NCBI GenBank assembly: GCA_022828125.1
Contig: JAJEJD010000007.1
Coordinates: 1-39,816, forward strand
Length of the DNA: 39,816 nucleotides
DNA from: a bacterium
Lineage (GTDB): Bacteria > UBA8248
Reading direction: 5' to 3'
Part shown: positions 17,689 through 27,120 of the stretch, piece by piece
Layout: each line of letters starts with the position of its first letter
How positions within the stretch are numbered: position 1 is the stretch's first letter
Notes under the pieces: generated by a model
The model's input: the letters and a program-made list of their open reading frames with translations, nothing else
What the model was told of the DNA's origin: nothing
Database searches by the model: none
Program-made: the position numbers and the translations under genes

Positions 17689-18975
17689 ATGTCCAAGAGC
17701 ACGATCACGAGACGCGAGTTCCTGAAGTATTCGACTGCCGGTTCACTGGCCGGCCTCGGCACCCTGGCGGCGCCGGGTATCCTCACATCGGCCAGCGCCG
17801 CGAAGCCCATCCGTATCGGCTGCCCGATGCCGCTCACCGGGCGGTATTCCCGCGAGGCGCTCTACTGCGTCGAGGGTTACAAGCTTTGGGCCAAGCACAT
17901 CAACGAGAAGGGCTACAGCTACGGCAACGAGAAGCTTCCGCACAGCGGGCCAGGGCTCATCGACGGGCGCAAGGTCGAGTTGACCGTTCTCGACGATACG
18001 AGCGACCCCACCCAGGGCGCGCGGCTCATGCTTCATCTCATCCACAACCAGAAGGTCGACCTGCTGCTCGGCCCCTACGCCAGCTCCATCAACCTGGCGG
18101 TGCGGCCCATCATCGCCGCGGCGAAGATTCCTACCGTCAGCGCCACCGCCTCCAGCCAGAAGATCTGGCTGGGTCAGAAGCTCAACTGGCAGGTGCAGCT
18201 CATGGTCCCGAGCCGCGACCGCTTCGCCGGAATGGAAGTGATGTGCAAGAACGCCGGGATGAAGAAGGTCGCCCTGCTGCACATCGATGACGCGATGCCG
18301 ATCGCCGCGGCGGAGGGCGTGCGCAAGCGGATCAAGGCCGCGGGCCTCGACCTCGTTCTCGACGAGGCCTATCCCATCGGGATTCAGGACATGGTGCCGC
18401 TGGTGCGCAAGGCCCGGGACGCCGGCGCCGAGGTGCTCTGCGGCGGCGGCTACTCGGCCGACTCCATCCTGATTGCCAAGGCCGCCCTTTCATTGAAATG
18501 GGCGCCCAAGGCGATCTGGTACATGTCCGCCCTCGGCCACGTGGACTTCAATCAGGCGCTCGGGAAGAACGCGGCCTGGCATTGCAGCGACACCGAATGG
18601 CTCCCGACAGCCGACTGGCCCGGCAACAAGAAGTTCGTCGACGCCTTTGCCAAGGAGTACAACAAGGCGCCCGACTGGCTCGCGGCGGCCGGATACGGCG
18701 GCTGTCAGATTCTCGAGGAGGCGGTCAAACGGGCCGGCTCGGTGGAGAATCGCTCGGCGATCCGCGACGCCATGTTCTCGCTCGATCGCGCCACCGTGTT
18801 CGGACGCTTCAGGGTGAACCCGCTGGGCCATCCCGACTCCGGGTTGCAGGTCGGCGGCACGCGACTCGCTTTGCAAAACCAGATCAAGAACGGCAAGGTG
18901 GTGCCCGAGGTGATCTACCCGAGCAAGATCGCCTCCGCCAAGTTCGTGCACCCGTTCAAGTGGGAAGCCATGTAA
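17689..18975 (+). CDS. branched-chain amino acid-type ABC transporter substrate-binding protein, Tat signal
   Basis: Periplasmic receptor of 428 residues, Peripla_BP_6/LivK-like. GGGAGG seven bases before the ATG fixes the start. The N-terminus holds a twin-arginine motif TRREFLKYS (residues 7-15), a moderately hydrophobic segment and TSASAA, so export folded via Tat is likely. The mature part starts with IRIGCPMPLTGRYSREA, the usual first strand and ligand loop of LivK/amide-binding proteins. Longer than typical LivK (about 370) and closer to the amide/urea-binding subgroup. It is the first gene of a complete Liv-type operon. The ligand may be an amino acid, amide or aromatic acid. Confidence 0.92.
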   Translation: MSKSTITRREFLKYSTAGSLAGLGTLAAPGILTSASAAKPIRIGCPMPLTGRYSREALYCVEGYKLWAKHINEKGYSYGNEKLPHSGPGLIDGRKVELTVLDDTSDPTQGARLMLHLIHNQKVDLLLGPYASSINLAVRPIIAAAKIPTVSATASSQKIWLGQKLNWQVQLMVPSRDRFAGMEVMCKNAGMKKVALLHIDDAMPIAAAEGVRKRIKAAGLDLVLDEAYPIGIQDMVPLVRKARDAGAEVLCGGGYSADSILIAKAALSLKWAPKAIWYMSALGHVDFNQALGKNAAWHCSDTEWLPTADWPGNKKFVDAFAKEYNKAPDWLAAAGYGGCQILEEAVKRAGSVENRSAIRDAMFSLDRATVFGRFRVNPLGHPDSGLQVGGTRLALQNQIKNGKVVPEVIYPSKIASAKFVHPFKWEAM

Positions 18976-19093
18976 GCGAAAGCGCCCCGTCGGAACCGTT
19001 GCATATTGCCGGGAGTCGGCCTCGATGCGGGCTCCCGGCGGCTGCACCGAGTCGCCGGCTTCGGCCAACCACCCTTCGTTTGGGAAACCCGGC

Positions 19094-19969
19094 ATGTTTG
19101 AAACCCTCGGCGCCCTCGGCGAACTGATCGCGTTCGGGATCATCCTGGGGACGATGTACGCGCTGGTGGCCATCGGTCTGAGCCTGATCTTCGGCGTCTG
19201 CGGGGTCGTCAACGCGGCCCACGGCGAGTTCGTAATGCTCGGCGCCTTCACCACCTTCGGAGCCTGGGCTTTCCTCGGCATGAATCCGCTGCTGGCGCTG
19301 CCCCTCACCATAGCGGTGCTCTTCGCCATCGGCTTCGGGCTGGGGCATTTTCTGATCAACGTCGTCGCCGTCCGCGGGCTGATGCCGCCGATGATGCTGA
19401 CCTTCGGGATCTCCATGATCCTGTGGAACACGGCGGAGGTGGTCTTCACGCCGACCTTTCGATCGGTCGACTATCTGGGCGAGCCGGTCACGGTCGGGTT
19501 TCTCACCACCAGCAAGATATATCTCGTCGCCTTCGTGCTGGCGCTGCTCCTGCTCGCCGCTTTCTTCGCCCTCCTCCGGTTCACGGCATACGGCGAGGCC
19601 ATACGCGCCACCGCGCAGAACCGGAGTCTGGCGCAAGCCTGCGGCATCAACGTCAAGCAGGTCATGACGATAACCTTCAGCCTCGGCATCGCGCTCGCGG
19701 GCGCCTGCGGGACCATGGTGGCGATGGTGTGGACGATTTATCCGCAAATGGGGCTGATCTACGTGGCCAAGGCCTTCGCCATCGTCGTCATCGGCGGCCT
19801 CGGGAGTCTGCCCGGCGCATTTCTGGGGGCCTACATCTTCGGCATCGTCGAGAGCGTCGGCACTTATTTCCTGACGACGCGGATGGCGCAGGTGCTGCCT
19901 TACCTGATCATCGTGCTGATTCTGGCCATCCGGCGGCGAGGGTTGCTCGGCTACGGGGTGGAGGATTGA
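19094..19969 (+). CDS. livH: branched-chain amino acid-type ABC transporter permease, LivH-like
   Basis: Inner-membrane permease of 291 residues with about eight hydrophobic segments. LIFGVCGVVNAAHGEFVMLGAF is the standard LivH signature. The C-terminal coupling region contains VIGGLGSLPGAFLGAYIFG. The frame is open from 19025, but the ATG at 19094 gives the normal family length and begins directly before the first membrane helix; the extra upstream residues are proline- and charge-rich. The Shine-Dalgarno site is weak at both. It lies 118 bp after the receptor gene and 7 bp before the LivM-like gene. Confidence 0.9.
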   Translation: MFETLGALGELIAFGIILGTMYALVAIGLSLIFGVCGVVNAAHGEFVMLGAFTTFGAWAFLGMNPLLALPLTIAVLFAIGFGLGHFLINVVAVRGLMPPMMLTFGISMILWNTAEVVFTPTFRSVDYLGEPVTVGFLTTSKIYLVAFVLALLLLAAFFALLRFTAYGEAIRATAQNRSLAQACGINVKQVMTITFSLGIALAGACGTMVAMVWTIYPQMGLIYVAKAFAIVVIGGLGSLPGAFLGAYIFGIVESVGTYFLTTRMAQVLPYLIIVLILAIRRRGLLGYGVED

Positions 19970-19976
19970 TCCGGCC

Positions 19977-20924
19977 ATGACCTGGAGACGCGCGATTCCT
20001 GTCGTCGGCGCCTTGGGCCTGACAGCCTACGCGGTCCTCGCGGCTACCGCGCCGCTCTTTTTGAGCCCGGCGGCGGTCTCCCTGCTGTTCCTGATCCTCT
20101 ACTATACCTGCCTCGCAGGCGCCTGGAACTTCTTCTCCGGCTTTTCCGGTTACATCAATTTCGGCTTCGTCCTGTTCGTCGGTCTCGGCATGTACGCCTC
20201 GGTCATCGGCTTCGTCGACTTCAAAATGGGACTGATCCCGGGTTACCTGACGGGCGGGCTCGTCTCCGCCCTCGTCGCGGCGGTGATAGGCTATCCGCTG
20301 CTGCGCATTCGCGGGGCCTATTTCGCCATCTCCATGCTGGCGCTGGCCGAGGGAGCCCGGGTGCTGATATCCACCAAGTACCTGACGCCGCTTACGCGCG
20401 GCGGCGCCGGCATGCCCGTCCTCGCGGGAAACCTGAACCAGAAGTACTACGCCATCTTCGCCCTCGCGGTCTGCATCGTGCTGGCGACCATGTTCTTCGC
20501 CCGTTCGTACTTCGGCCTGTCGCTGATCGCCGTACGCGAAGACGAGGCCGCGGCGAGCGGTCTCGCGGTCAATACCACCGCCGTGAAGGTCAGCGTGTTC
20601 GTCGGCAGCGCCTTCTTCGCCGGAACGGCGGGCGGTATCCATGCCACCTTTCTGCACTACATCGAACCGTTCGCGGCTTTCGACATCAAGTACACCATGC
20701 TGTCCATCGTGATGGCCATGTTCGGTGGGCTGGGAACCGTCCTCGGCGCGGTGATCGGCGCTTTCACGCTCCAGCTCATCAGCGACTACGTCTGGCTGCA
20801 TTTCGGCCAGGCCAACATCACAATCTTCGGTCTCGTCATGGTCTGCCTGGTTATCTGGATGCCCGACGGCATTCTGGTCCGCCTCAAGGAGATGGGCATC
20901 CTGCCGAAAACGAGGTGGATCTGA
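19977..20924 (+). CDS. livM: branched-chain amino acid-type ABC transporter permease, LivM-like
   Basis: Inner-membrane permease of 315 residues that pairs with the LivH-like subunit. LivM-type features are AWNFFSGFSGYINFGFVLFVGLG near residues 43-65 and YFGLSLIAVREDEAAASGLAVNT before the last helices, with FGGLGTVLGAVIGA at the C-terminal coupling loop. The start is 7 bp after the preceding stop. It is 59 bp from the first ATPase gene; that gap holds only a GGGGGAG ribosome site and an 18-codon ORF judged non-coding. Confidence 0.91.
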   Translation: MTWRRAIPVVGALGLTAYAVLAATAPLFLSPAAVSLLFLILYYTCLAGAWNFFSGFSGYINFGFVLFVGLGMYASVIGFVDFKMGLIPGYLTGGLVSALVAAVIGYPLLRIRGAYFAISMLALAEGARVLISTKYLTPLTRGGAGMPVLAGNLNQKYYAIFALAVCIVLATMFFARSYFGLSLIAVREDEAAASGLAVNTTAVKVSVFVGSAFFAGTAGGIHATFLHYIEPFAAFDIKYTMLSIVMAMFGGLGTVLGAVIGAFTLQLISDYVWLHFGQANITIFGLVMVCLVIWMPDGILVRLKEMGILPKTRWI

Positions 20925-20983
20925 CATGGAGGCGAAAACCCGCCGCGCCACGCGCCACCGCTTGAGCCACCTGGGGGAGTAGC

Positions 20984-21691
20984 ATGACTGCCGATAGTCC
21001 GATCCTCGAGATCCACGACGTCCGGAAAAACTTCGGAGGAGTCCATGCGCTCGCCGGGTGCGGCTTTTCCGTCGGAGAGGGCGAGATCGTCGGCCTGATC
21101 GGCCCCAACGGCTCCGGCAAGACGACCTTGTTCAATACCATCGTGGGGTATCTGCCGCTGGACGGCGGGCGCATCCTCTATCGCGGAGAGGACGTGACGG
21201 GCCTGCCGCCCTACCAGATCGCCCGGAAGGGAATCGGCCGAACCTTCCAGGTGACGCGCATCTTCCCCAAGATGACCCTGCTGGAGAACGTCGCCTTGCC
21301 GACACGAAACGCCGCCGCGAACGAAAGGGCTCATGAACTCCTCGAGTTCGTCGGCCTGGCCGACCTGCAGGACGAATACGCGAGCGACCTCTCCTTCGGC
21401 CAACAACGCCTGCTCTCTATCCTCCAGGTCCTGATGCTCGATCCGGGGCTGATCCTTCTCGACGAGCCGGCCGCCGGCGTCAGTCCCATGATGCAGAAGA
21501 AATTGCTGGAGCTGATCCATTACCTGAATGAGGATGGCAGGACCTTTCTGATCATCGAGCACAACATGGACGTGATCATGAACAACTGCGAACGCGTCGT
21601 CGTACTGAGCATGGGCGAGAAGATCGCCGAAGGTACGCCGGACGAAGTCCGGCGGGACGAGGCAGTCCTCACCGCCTATTTCGGGGCTTGA
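20984..21691 (+). CDS. livG: branched-chain amino acid-type ABC transporter ATP-binding protein, LivG-like
   Basis: Cytoplasmic ATPase of 235 residues. Walker A GPNGSGKTT (40-48), GRTFQVTRIFPKMTLLENV after the Q-loop, signature LSFGQ (136-140) and Walker B LILLDEPAAG (156-165) with the GVSP stretch typical of LivG. Somewhat shorter than E. coli LivG (255). GGGGGAG precedes the ATG by about five bases. The LivF-like gene starts 3 bp after its stop, so the two ATPases are translationally linked and probably form a heterodimer. Confidence 0.92.
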   Translation: MTADSPILEIHDVRKNFGGVHALAGCGFSVGEGEIVGLIGPNGSGKTTLFNTIVGYLPLDGGRILYRGEDVTGLPPYQIARKGIGRTFQVTRIFPKMTLLENVALPTRNAAANERAHELLEFVGLADLQDEYASDLSFGQQRLLSILQVLMLDPGLILLDEPAAGVSPMMQKKLLELIHYLNEDGRTFLIIEHNMDVIMNNCERVVVLSMGEKIAEGTPDEVRRDEAVLTAYFGA

Positions 21692-21694
21692 GCT

Positions 21695-22414
21695 ATGGCC
21701 GGGGATACATTGCTCAAAGTCGAGGGAATCGTCTCGGGCTACGGCAAGAAGCAGATCCTGCACGGCGTCTCGCTCGAGGTCGGCCGCGGCGAGACGATCG
21801 CCCTCATCGGGCCGAACGGCGCCGGCAAGTCGACCGTATTGCTGACCATCCTGGGATACCTGAAGCCGACGGACGGAACGGTCGTCCTCGAGGGAGAGGA
21901 CATCACAGGGATCGAGCCGCACCTGATCATCCAGCACGGAGTCGCGTATTGCCCCCAGGGACGCAATATCTTCCCCCAGATGACGGTGAGCGAGCACTTG
22001 AACCTCGGCGCCTGGACGGTGACCGACGCCGGGGAACGGCGCCGCTCTCGCGAAGGGGTATTCGGCCTGTTCCCAATCCTGAAGGAGAAAGAGCGCAGCA
22101 AGGCCCGCACCCTCAGCGGCGGCCAGCGGCAAATGCTCAGCTTCGGGATGGCCATGGTGACCAAGCCGACCCTCATCCTGCTCGACGAGCCGACGATCGG
22201 GCTTGCGCCCACGGTGATGGAAACCATCTTCGAGAGCATCGAGCGGATTCACCGCGACGGCGTTTCGATCCTGGTCGTGGAGCAGAATTCGGCCAAGGCC
22301 CTGGAGAATTCCGACCGGGGATACGTGCTGGACATGGGCCGGAACCGTCGCGAGGGAGACTCGGCGGAACTCCTGCTTGATCCGAACATACGCCAGATGT
22401 ACCTTGGCATGTAG
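21695..22414 (+). CDS. livF: branched-chain amino acid-type ABC transporter ATP-binding protein, LivF-like
   Basis: Cytoplasmic ATPase of 239 residues. Walker A GPNGAGKST (39-47), the LivF-type segment YCPQGRNIFPQMTVSEHLNLGAW, signature LSGGQ (140-144), Walker B LILLDEPTIGLAP and a C-terminal EQNSAKALE switch region. It completes the five-gene importer (receptor, two permeases, two ATPases). The M20 hydrolase starts about 100 bp downstream on the same strand, suggesting that the imported compound is cleaved by that enzyme. Confidence 0.93.
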   Translation: MAGDTLLKVEGIVSGYGKKQILHGVSLEVGRGETIALIGPNGAGKSTVLLTILGYLKPTDGTVVLEGEDITGIEPHLIIQHGVAYCPQGRNIFPQMTVSEHLNLGAWTVTDAGERRRSREGVFGLFPILKEKERSKARTLSGGQRQMLSFGMAMVTKPTLILLDEPTIGLAPTVMETIFESIERIHRDGVSILVVEQNSAKALENSDRGYVLDMGRNRREGDSAELLLDPNIRQMYLGM

Positions 22415-22515
22415 TCTGACAATTGTTTCCTGGCATATAGCCACCGGGGCGCCCGCCGCGAGAGGCCGGGGCGTCCGTGTAGCCATGGATCGCGCGAACC
22501 GAGGAGGGACGAACG

Positions 22516-23838
22516 ATGAGCATGGTCGAAGACGCACTGGCATACGTCGACGAGGAAGCTATCGCAGGGTTGACCATGGAGATGGTCGACATCCCGAGCC
22601 CCCAGGGCGGCGAGAAAGCGCTCGCCGAATATCTCGCCGACCGCTTCCGGGCGGCGGGCCTTCAGACCTGGATGCAGGAGGTCGAGCCGGATCGGTACAA
22701 CGTCTACGGCCAGCTCGAGGGCACGGGCGACGGCCCTACCCTGATGTACTGCGGCCACCTGGACACGACCTACGGCGGCGACGAGGAGGGCATCCGCGAT
22801 CTCGGGCCGGGGTACCAGCCGAAGTCCTGGCGCGAGGGTGAGTGGATCTACGGCATGGGCACCTACAACATGAAGAGCGGCCACGCGTCGGCCATCCTCG
22901 CCGTGGAGGCCATGGCCCGCTCCAAGGCGAAGCTGCGCGGCAACCTGATGATCGCCGGCGTCGTCGGCGAGACCTGCCACACGCCGGTGGGGCGTTACCA
23001 GGGCGCGCGCTACCGGGGCTGCGGGATCGGTGCCCGCTTCATGGTCAACAACGGCATTACCGCCGACATGGTGGTCATACCCGAGCCGACGTCCAACCGG
23101 ATTTCGGTGGCCACGGGCGGATACGTGTTCATGGAACTCATGACCCGGGGCAACCCGGCCGCCACCTACAGCCGCGGCGGCTCCACGGTGCAGATCAAGC
23201 CCGGCGAAGACGCCATCGAGAAGATGCTGAACGCCATACCCGCCCTCAAGAGCTGGGGCGAGGACTACCTGAGCAGGACCCGCTACAAGGGGGAGCAGGC
23301 CGGAAACGTCAACATCATCGCCATCGAAGGGGGGCATCCGTTCCGGGCGAGCAAGCTGCCGTGCTTCTGCCGGCTCTATCTGGAAGTCGGGATCATGCCG
23401 GGCCAGTTGCACGGCGACATCATCGCCGAAGTGGACCAGGTCATCCGCCAGTTGCGGGAGCGGGAACCCGCCATCGAGATCGAGCTACAGGTCATCCAGA
23501 CGGCGTACGCGGCCGAAATATCGCCCGAGGAATACGTCGTGCGCAGCATCTCCGCCTCGCACGACCTCGTCTGGGGCGAGCGCCCCGAGATCACCTGGGA
23601 CGGCTGGTACGCCGACACCGCGCCGCTGACCCGCGCCGGAATTCCGGCGATCTGCTACGGCCCCCAGGGCCGCGCCAGCGGCGGCGGCACGGGTTACTAC
23701 CCGAAGGAGGGAGAGCACGCATCGGTGCACGATCTCACCAAAGGCACCCACGTGTTCGTCAACGCCGCCCATGACATCTGCATGAAGGATCGCCTCGAGA
23801 TACGAAAGCCGGACGTCGCCGGAACAATCGTGCGTTGA
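22516..23838 (+). CDS. M20-family metallohydrolase (ArgE/DapE/carboxypeptidase-like), atypical metal site
   Basis: Cytoplasmic zinc-type amidohydrolase or peptidase of 440 residues. Visible family elements: YCGHLDTTYGG (first metal His and following Asp), YGMGTYNMKSG where the bridging metal Asp of the usual GxGaxDMKGG motif is Asn, GVVGETCH at the catalytic Glu position where the usual second Glu (DEE) is Thr, IPEPTSNRISVATGG (third-site Glu), and EGEHASVHDL near the C-terminus with a candidate metal His. It therefore belongs to an M20 branch with a changed dinuclear site. It may use one metal or a different ligand set. It lies directly behind the Liv-type importer, so it probably deacylates or cleaves the imported compound. 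GGAGG sits about eight bases before the ATG. Confidence 0.85.
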   Translation: MSMVEDALAYVDEEAIAGLTMEMVDIPSPQGGEKALAEYLADRFRAAGLQTWMQEVEPDRYNVYGQLEGTGDGPTLMYCGHLDTTYGGDEEGIRDLGPGYQPKSWREGEWIYGMGTYNMKSGHASAILAVEAMARSKAKLRGNLMIAGVVGETCHTPVGRYQGARYRGCGIGARFMVNNGITADMVVIPEPTSNRISVATGGYVFMELMTRGNPAATYSRGGSTVQIKPGEDAIEKMLNAIPALKSWGEDYLSRTRYKGEQAGNVNIIAIEGGHPFRASKLPCFCRLYLEVGIMPGQLHGDIIAEVDQVIRQLREREPAIEIELQVIQTAYAAEISPEEYVVRSISASHDLVWGERPEITWDGWYADTAPLTRAGIPAICYGPQGRASGGGTGYYPKEGEHASVHDLTKGTHVFVNAAHDICMKDRLEIRKPDVAGTIVR

Positions 23839-24042
23839 CGCGTCCGGGCTCCATAGTTGGGGAGATAAACATAGGTTTTTCGCTTCAAACGCCTGCGCGG
23901 CGTCGCATTCCTGTATTCGGGAAAGGAGAAAGGGGATGCGCGTCAGGAACGATAATTCGACCGGATAAGAATCTCGGTATCCGGCATCAGACGGTTCAGG
24001 TGACCGGCGGCTCGCTTGGCGCACCGGAAGGTCCGGGTGGTG

Positions 24043-24807
24043 TTATATCATCGCCGCCCCCCCGTTTATGTCGAGGGTCACGCCGGTGATGTAGCCGGCC
24101 TCCCGGCTGCAAAGGAATATGACCGCCGCCGCAACCTCTTCGGGCTGGCACAGGCGGCCTATGGGTGTTACTTCTTCGATATGCCGGATGCGCTCTGGTT
24201 TGCGTATGGCCATGGTGCTCGGGGTGGCCACGTTGGCGGGCGCGATCGCATTCACGGTGATTCCGTGGGGGCCCAGTTCGCCCGCCACTTGACGTGTCAG
24301 GCCGAGAACCCCGGCTTTCGCCGCGGTGTAGTGGGGCGGGTTCGGATTGACCGCGCTGCGGGCGGCCAGGCTGGAAAAGCAGACGACGCGGCCGTAGCGC
24401 GCCTCCATCATATAAGGCGCGACCGCCTTGAGCAGAATGAACATCGATTTCATGTTGCTCGCCACCATCGGGTCCCACGTCTCCAACGGGCAGTCGAGAA
24501 GGCCGAAGAATTCCGGGAATCCGCCGGCCACGTGCGCGAGCACGTCGATGCGCCCATGCCGGTTGTGGGCCGCCTCGACGGCGGCTCGGGTGGCGTCCCA
24601 ATCGGTGAGATCCACCTCGAACGCCTGCGCGTCTCCTCCGCCCCCGCGAACCTCGGCGGCGACGCTCTCCGCTCCTTCGCCGTTGATGTCGAGGATGGCG
24701 ACTGAGGCGCCCCGCTCGGCGAAGAGGCGCGCGCTCGCCTCCCCCACCCCGGTCGCCCCGCCGGTCACGATGACGTCCTGTCCTTCAAAGTTCATGAATG
24801 AATCCAT
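24043..24807 (-). CDS. SDR-family NAD(P)-dependent oxidoreductase
   Basis: Classical short-chain dehydrogenase of 254 residues. Cofactor loop TGGATGVG (15-22), Asp40-Ile-Asn at the end of strand 2 suggesting NAD preference, Asn118 in ASNMKS, Ser145/Ser146, and the catalytic pair Tyr160-x3-Lys164 (HYTAAKAG). The C-terminus GVTLDINGGAAMI is FabG-like. The frame is open upstream to 25017, but GAGAGGG before the ATG at 24807 and the family length fix the start. It is the only minus-strand gene in this part of the window, convergent with the M20 gene and divergent from the next importer. Substrate unknown. Confidence 0.9.
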   Translation of the reverse strand: MDSFMNFEGQDVIVTGGATGVGEASARLFAERGASVAILDINGEGAESVAAEVRGGGGDAQAFEVDLTDWDATRAAVEAAHNRHGRIDVLAHVAGGFPEFFGLLDCPLETWDPMVASNMKSMFILLKAVAPYMMEARYGRVVCFSSLAARSAVNPNPPHYTAAKAGVLGLTRQVAGELGPHGITVNAIAPANVATPSTMAIRKPERIRHIEEVTPIGRLCQPEEVAAAVIFLCSREAGYITGVTLDINGGAAMI

Positions 24808-25139
24808 GCTTTCCCTCTCTCGGTGAAGCCCATCTGGAATGGAATCGAATGCCTCCGGGCCGGGCCTTTGTTTTCGCTCCGGTTCTCCGTCAGGTGAAAG
24901 ACATGCCCGGCGAGGCATCGCGGGCGCGCCGCCCGGGTGAAGCCGCGAACCGAAATGGCGTGAAAAACGAGGAAGCCTCCATTCGCCTCGGAGCCGGTGC
25001 GGCGTCGCTCCCCGCATTCTAGTGGATTTCTCCTGCCGGTTGAATATGATACATTTGGTTTCATCCTACATTCATTATCCTCATCCAGATTGCGGAAGCC
25101 GTCTTATCACACGGGGTGCGAAGCTTGGGGGAGGGGAGA
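24808..25139. other. divergent intergenic region, no gene seen
   Basis: These 332 bases lie between the SDR gene (minus) and the second NitT/TauT importer (plus). An AT-richer patch at 25038-25085 is the likely promoter area. No clear -35/-10 pair, repeat or RNA gene was recognised. Confidence 0.3.
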
Positions 25140-25895
25140 ATGCGGGGCAAGCCATGGTCGGGGATGCTATCCGTCTTTGGATTTTCGCTCTTCATCTTTG
25201 GGTGGTGGATAGTTTCGGAGTTCTCCCATCCCCTCTTCGTTCCCTCGCCCTGGCTCACCGTCATGACGGCCATCGAGCTGGCGGGAACGGGCTTTCTCCA
25301 CGAATCCATCCTGATGAGCATGGGCCGGATCATGGGCGGCTGGCTACTGGGGTGCGCGCTGGGAATTCCCCTGGGCCTGCTCATGGGCTGGTTGCCCGGC
25401 GTTCGCACATTCGCCACCCCCTACATCCAGGGATTGCGCTACATTCCGCCCATCTCGTTCGTGGGCATCTTCATCGTCTGGTTCGGGCTGGGTGAAGCCT
25501 CGAAGATCATGCTCGTTTTCTACACCTCGTTTTTCGTGATCGTCATCAACACCATGGCCGGAACCTTGAGCGCCTCGCCGGGGGTCCTGCGCGCCGCCCG
25601 AAGCCTGGGAGCGACGGAAACCCAGGTCCTGCTCCAGGTGGTCGTGCCCGAAACGGTACCCTACATCGTGACGGGCATGCGGATGGCCATGGGAAACGCG
25701 TTCATCGTTATCGCGGCGGCGGAGATGCTTGCGGCGCGATCCGGCATGGGATACCTCATCTGGTCCGCAAGAAATTTCATGCTGACCGATCAGATTTTTG
25801 TCGGTTTCCTGGGGCTGGGCCTCCTGGGGTTGACCACCGATCAGGTGTTCCGGTTCCTCGTCTACCGGTTTTTCTCCCGCTACCGGGTGGTGTGA
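25140..25895 (+). CDS. NitT/TauT-type ABC transporter permease
   Basis: Inner-membrane permease of 251 residues, SsuC/TauC class, with about six hydrophobic segments. The coupling loop is AARSLGATETQVLLQVVVPE and the start region PLFVPSPWLTVMTA matches the family. The frame is open from 25116, but the ATG at 25140 directly after GAGGGGAGA is preferred. It is the first gene of the second two-permease importer, followed by the receptor 195 bp away. It is clearly paralogous to the permease at 27121-27873: both share the PETVPY stretch and the C-terminal RYRVV/HYRVV. Confidence 0.9.
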   Translation: MRGKPWSGMLSVFGFSLFIFGWWIVSEFSHPLFVPSPWLTVMTAIELAGTGFLHESILMSMGRIMGGWLLGCALGIPLGLLMGWLPGVRTFATPYIQGLRYIPPISFVGIFIVWFGLGEASKIMLVFYTSFFVIVINTMAGTLSASPGVLRAARSLGATETQVLLQVVVPETVPYIVTGMRMAMGNAFIVIAAAEMLAARSGMGYLIWSARNFMLTDQIFVGFLGLGLLGLTTDQVFRFLVYRFFSRYRVV

Positions 25896-26090
25896 ACCAC
25901 AACAGCCGCCGGTCTGTATGAAAGGGCTGAGAATGGTTTCATTCCAAAACCCTTCCGCACTTCGCTCACGAGTCAGAACCGGGTATTCGATTCCGCTCAT
26001 CTCCAGTTCCGGCGCTAACGGATACGCCGGGCTTCAATCGCGATGTGTTGCCTCACCGAACTTCACCCTGTGAAAAGAGGAGGATGACCT

Positions 26091-27089
26091 ATGATGCGTG
26101 AAAGAAGCTGGAAAAGGGAATGTATCGGAATTGCCGTGTTGGCGTTTTTCCTGGCGGCCGGTCCCGGGCCTGCGGGTGCGGCCGACGACGGCGCGGTCCG
26201 CTTCTCGACCGAGCCCACTTCGCTGGGGATACCCTACTGGCTGGCCGAGGACAAGGGGATTTTCAAAAAGCACGGACTCAAGACCACCAACACCATGGGC
26301 CACACCGCCCTGGTGGGCCTGCGGGCCATCGGCAGCGGCCAGCTGGACATCTCCTTCCAGAGCGATCCGCCCACCATCTCGAACATCGCCAAGGGGATCG
26401 ACGCCATCATCGTGGCCGCGACGGCGCAGGGCAACGAGAGCATGAAGCTGGTGGCCAAAAAGTCGATCAAGAGCCCCAAGGACCTCATCGGCAAGAAAGT
26501 AACCTGGATGGGCGGAACCGGCGGCGAGTTCGGGTTCATCAAGTTCCTCGGGAACAGGGGCATCGACTACAAGAAGCTGGAGCACGTCAACCTCCCCCCG
26601 CCCGAAGCCGCCCCCACCATGGTGAAGGGCGCCGTGGAGGCCATGTGGTTCTGGGAACCCTGGCCGCGAAAGGTGATAGCTCTCAAAGGGGATGCCCTCC
26701 ACATCCTGGCGGCGAGCAAGGCCGCCGATTACGAGCCCAACTTCCACTTGACGGTCCGCCGGGGGTTCGCCAAGGAGAAACCCAAAACCCTGAAGCGCTT
26801 TCTGCGGGCGCTGATCGAAGCAACGGATATGGCCAACGCGGATCCCGCAGCGGCGGCGGCCGCGTTCCAGAAGGTCACTCGTTCCAGCGCGGCTGACGCC
26901 AAGGCGGCGCTGAACGACTACAAACTGAAAATCTGGCTCGACAAGAGTTACTTCGATACCCTTCAGGAGGTTTCTGCGTTCAAGAAGAAGCTGGGGCACA
27001 TCAAGAAGATTCCGGACTGGAAGAGCATCATCGATCCGAGCTTCCTCCGGGCGGTAGACGCCTCCAGGGCGAAAGGTTTCCCGTACTAG
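26091..27089 (+). CDS. NitT/TauT-type ABC transporter substrate-binding protein
   Basis: Periplasmic receptor of 332 residues, SsuA/NMT1-like. GAGGAGG about eight bases before ATGATG sets the start; either ATG is possible. A signal peptide ends near GPAGAA (about residue 31). The mature domain opens with VRFSTEPTSLGIPYWLAEDKGIFKKHGLK, the standard family beginning, followed by GQLDISFQSDPP and MVKGAVEAMWFWEPWP in the ligand cleft region. It lies between the two permease genes, an uncommon order. Ligand unknown. Confidence 0.9.
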   Translation: MMRERSWKRECIGIAVLAFFLAAGPGPAGAADDGAVRFSTEPTSLGIPYWLAEDKGIFKKHGLKTTNTMGHTALVGLRAIGSGQLDISFQSDPPTISNIAKGIDAIIVAATAQGNESMKLVAKKSIKSPKDLIGKKVTWMGGTGGEFGFIKFLGNRGIDYKKLEHVNLPPPEAAPTMVKGAVEAMWFWEPWPRKVIALKGDALHILAASKAADYEPNFHLTVRRGFAKEKPKTLKRFLRALIEATDMANADPAAAAAAFQKVTRSSAADAKAALNDYKLKIWLDKSYFDTLQEVSAFKKKLGHIKKIPDWKSIIDPSFLRAVDASRAKGFPY

Positions 27090-27120
27090 GACGAAGGGTG
27101 CGAAAGGGGGAATGTAAGGT

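Noticed and set aside
20926-20982. 18-codon arginine-rich ORF between the LivM-like and LivG-like genes
   Set aside because: No ribosome site of its own was seen, it is very short, and its 3' end is the Shine-Dalgarno region of the LivG-like gene.
25980-26020. tRNA-like string TTCGATTCCGCTCATCTCCA
   Set aside because: The preceding bases do not pair to form a T-arm, and no anticodon or acceptor stem can be folded around it.
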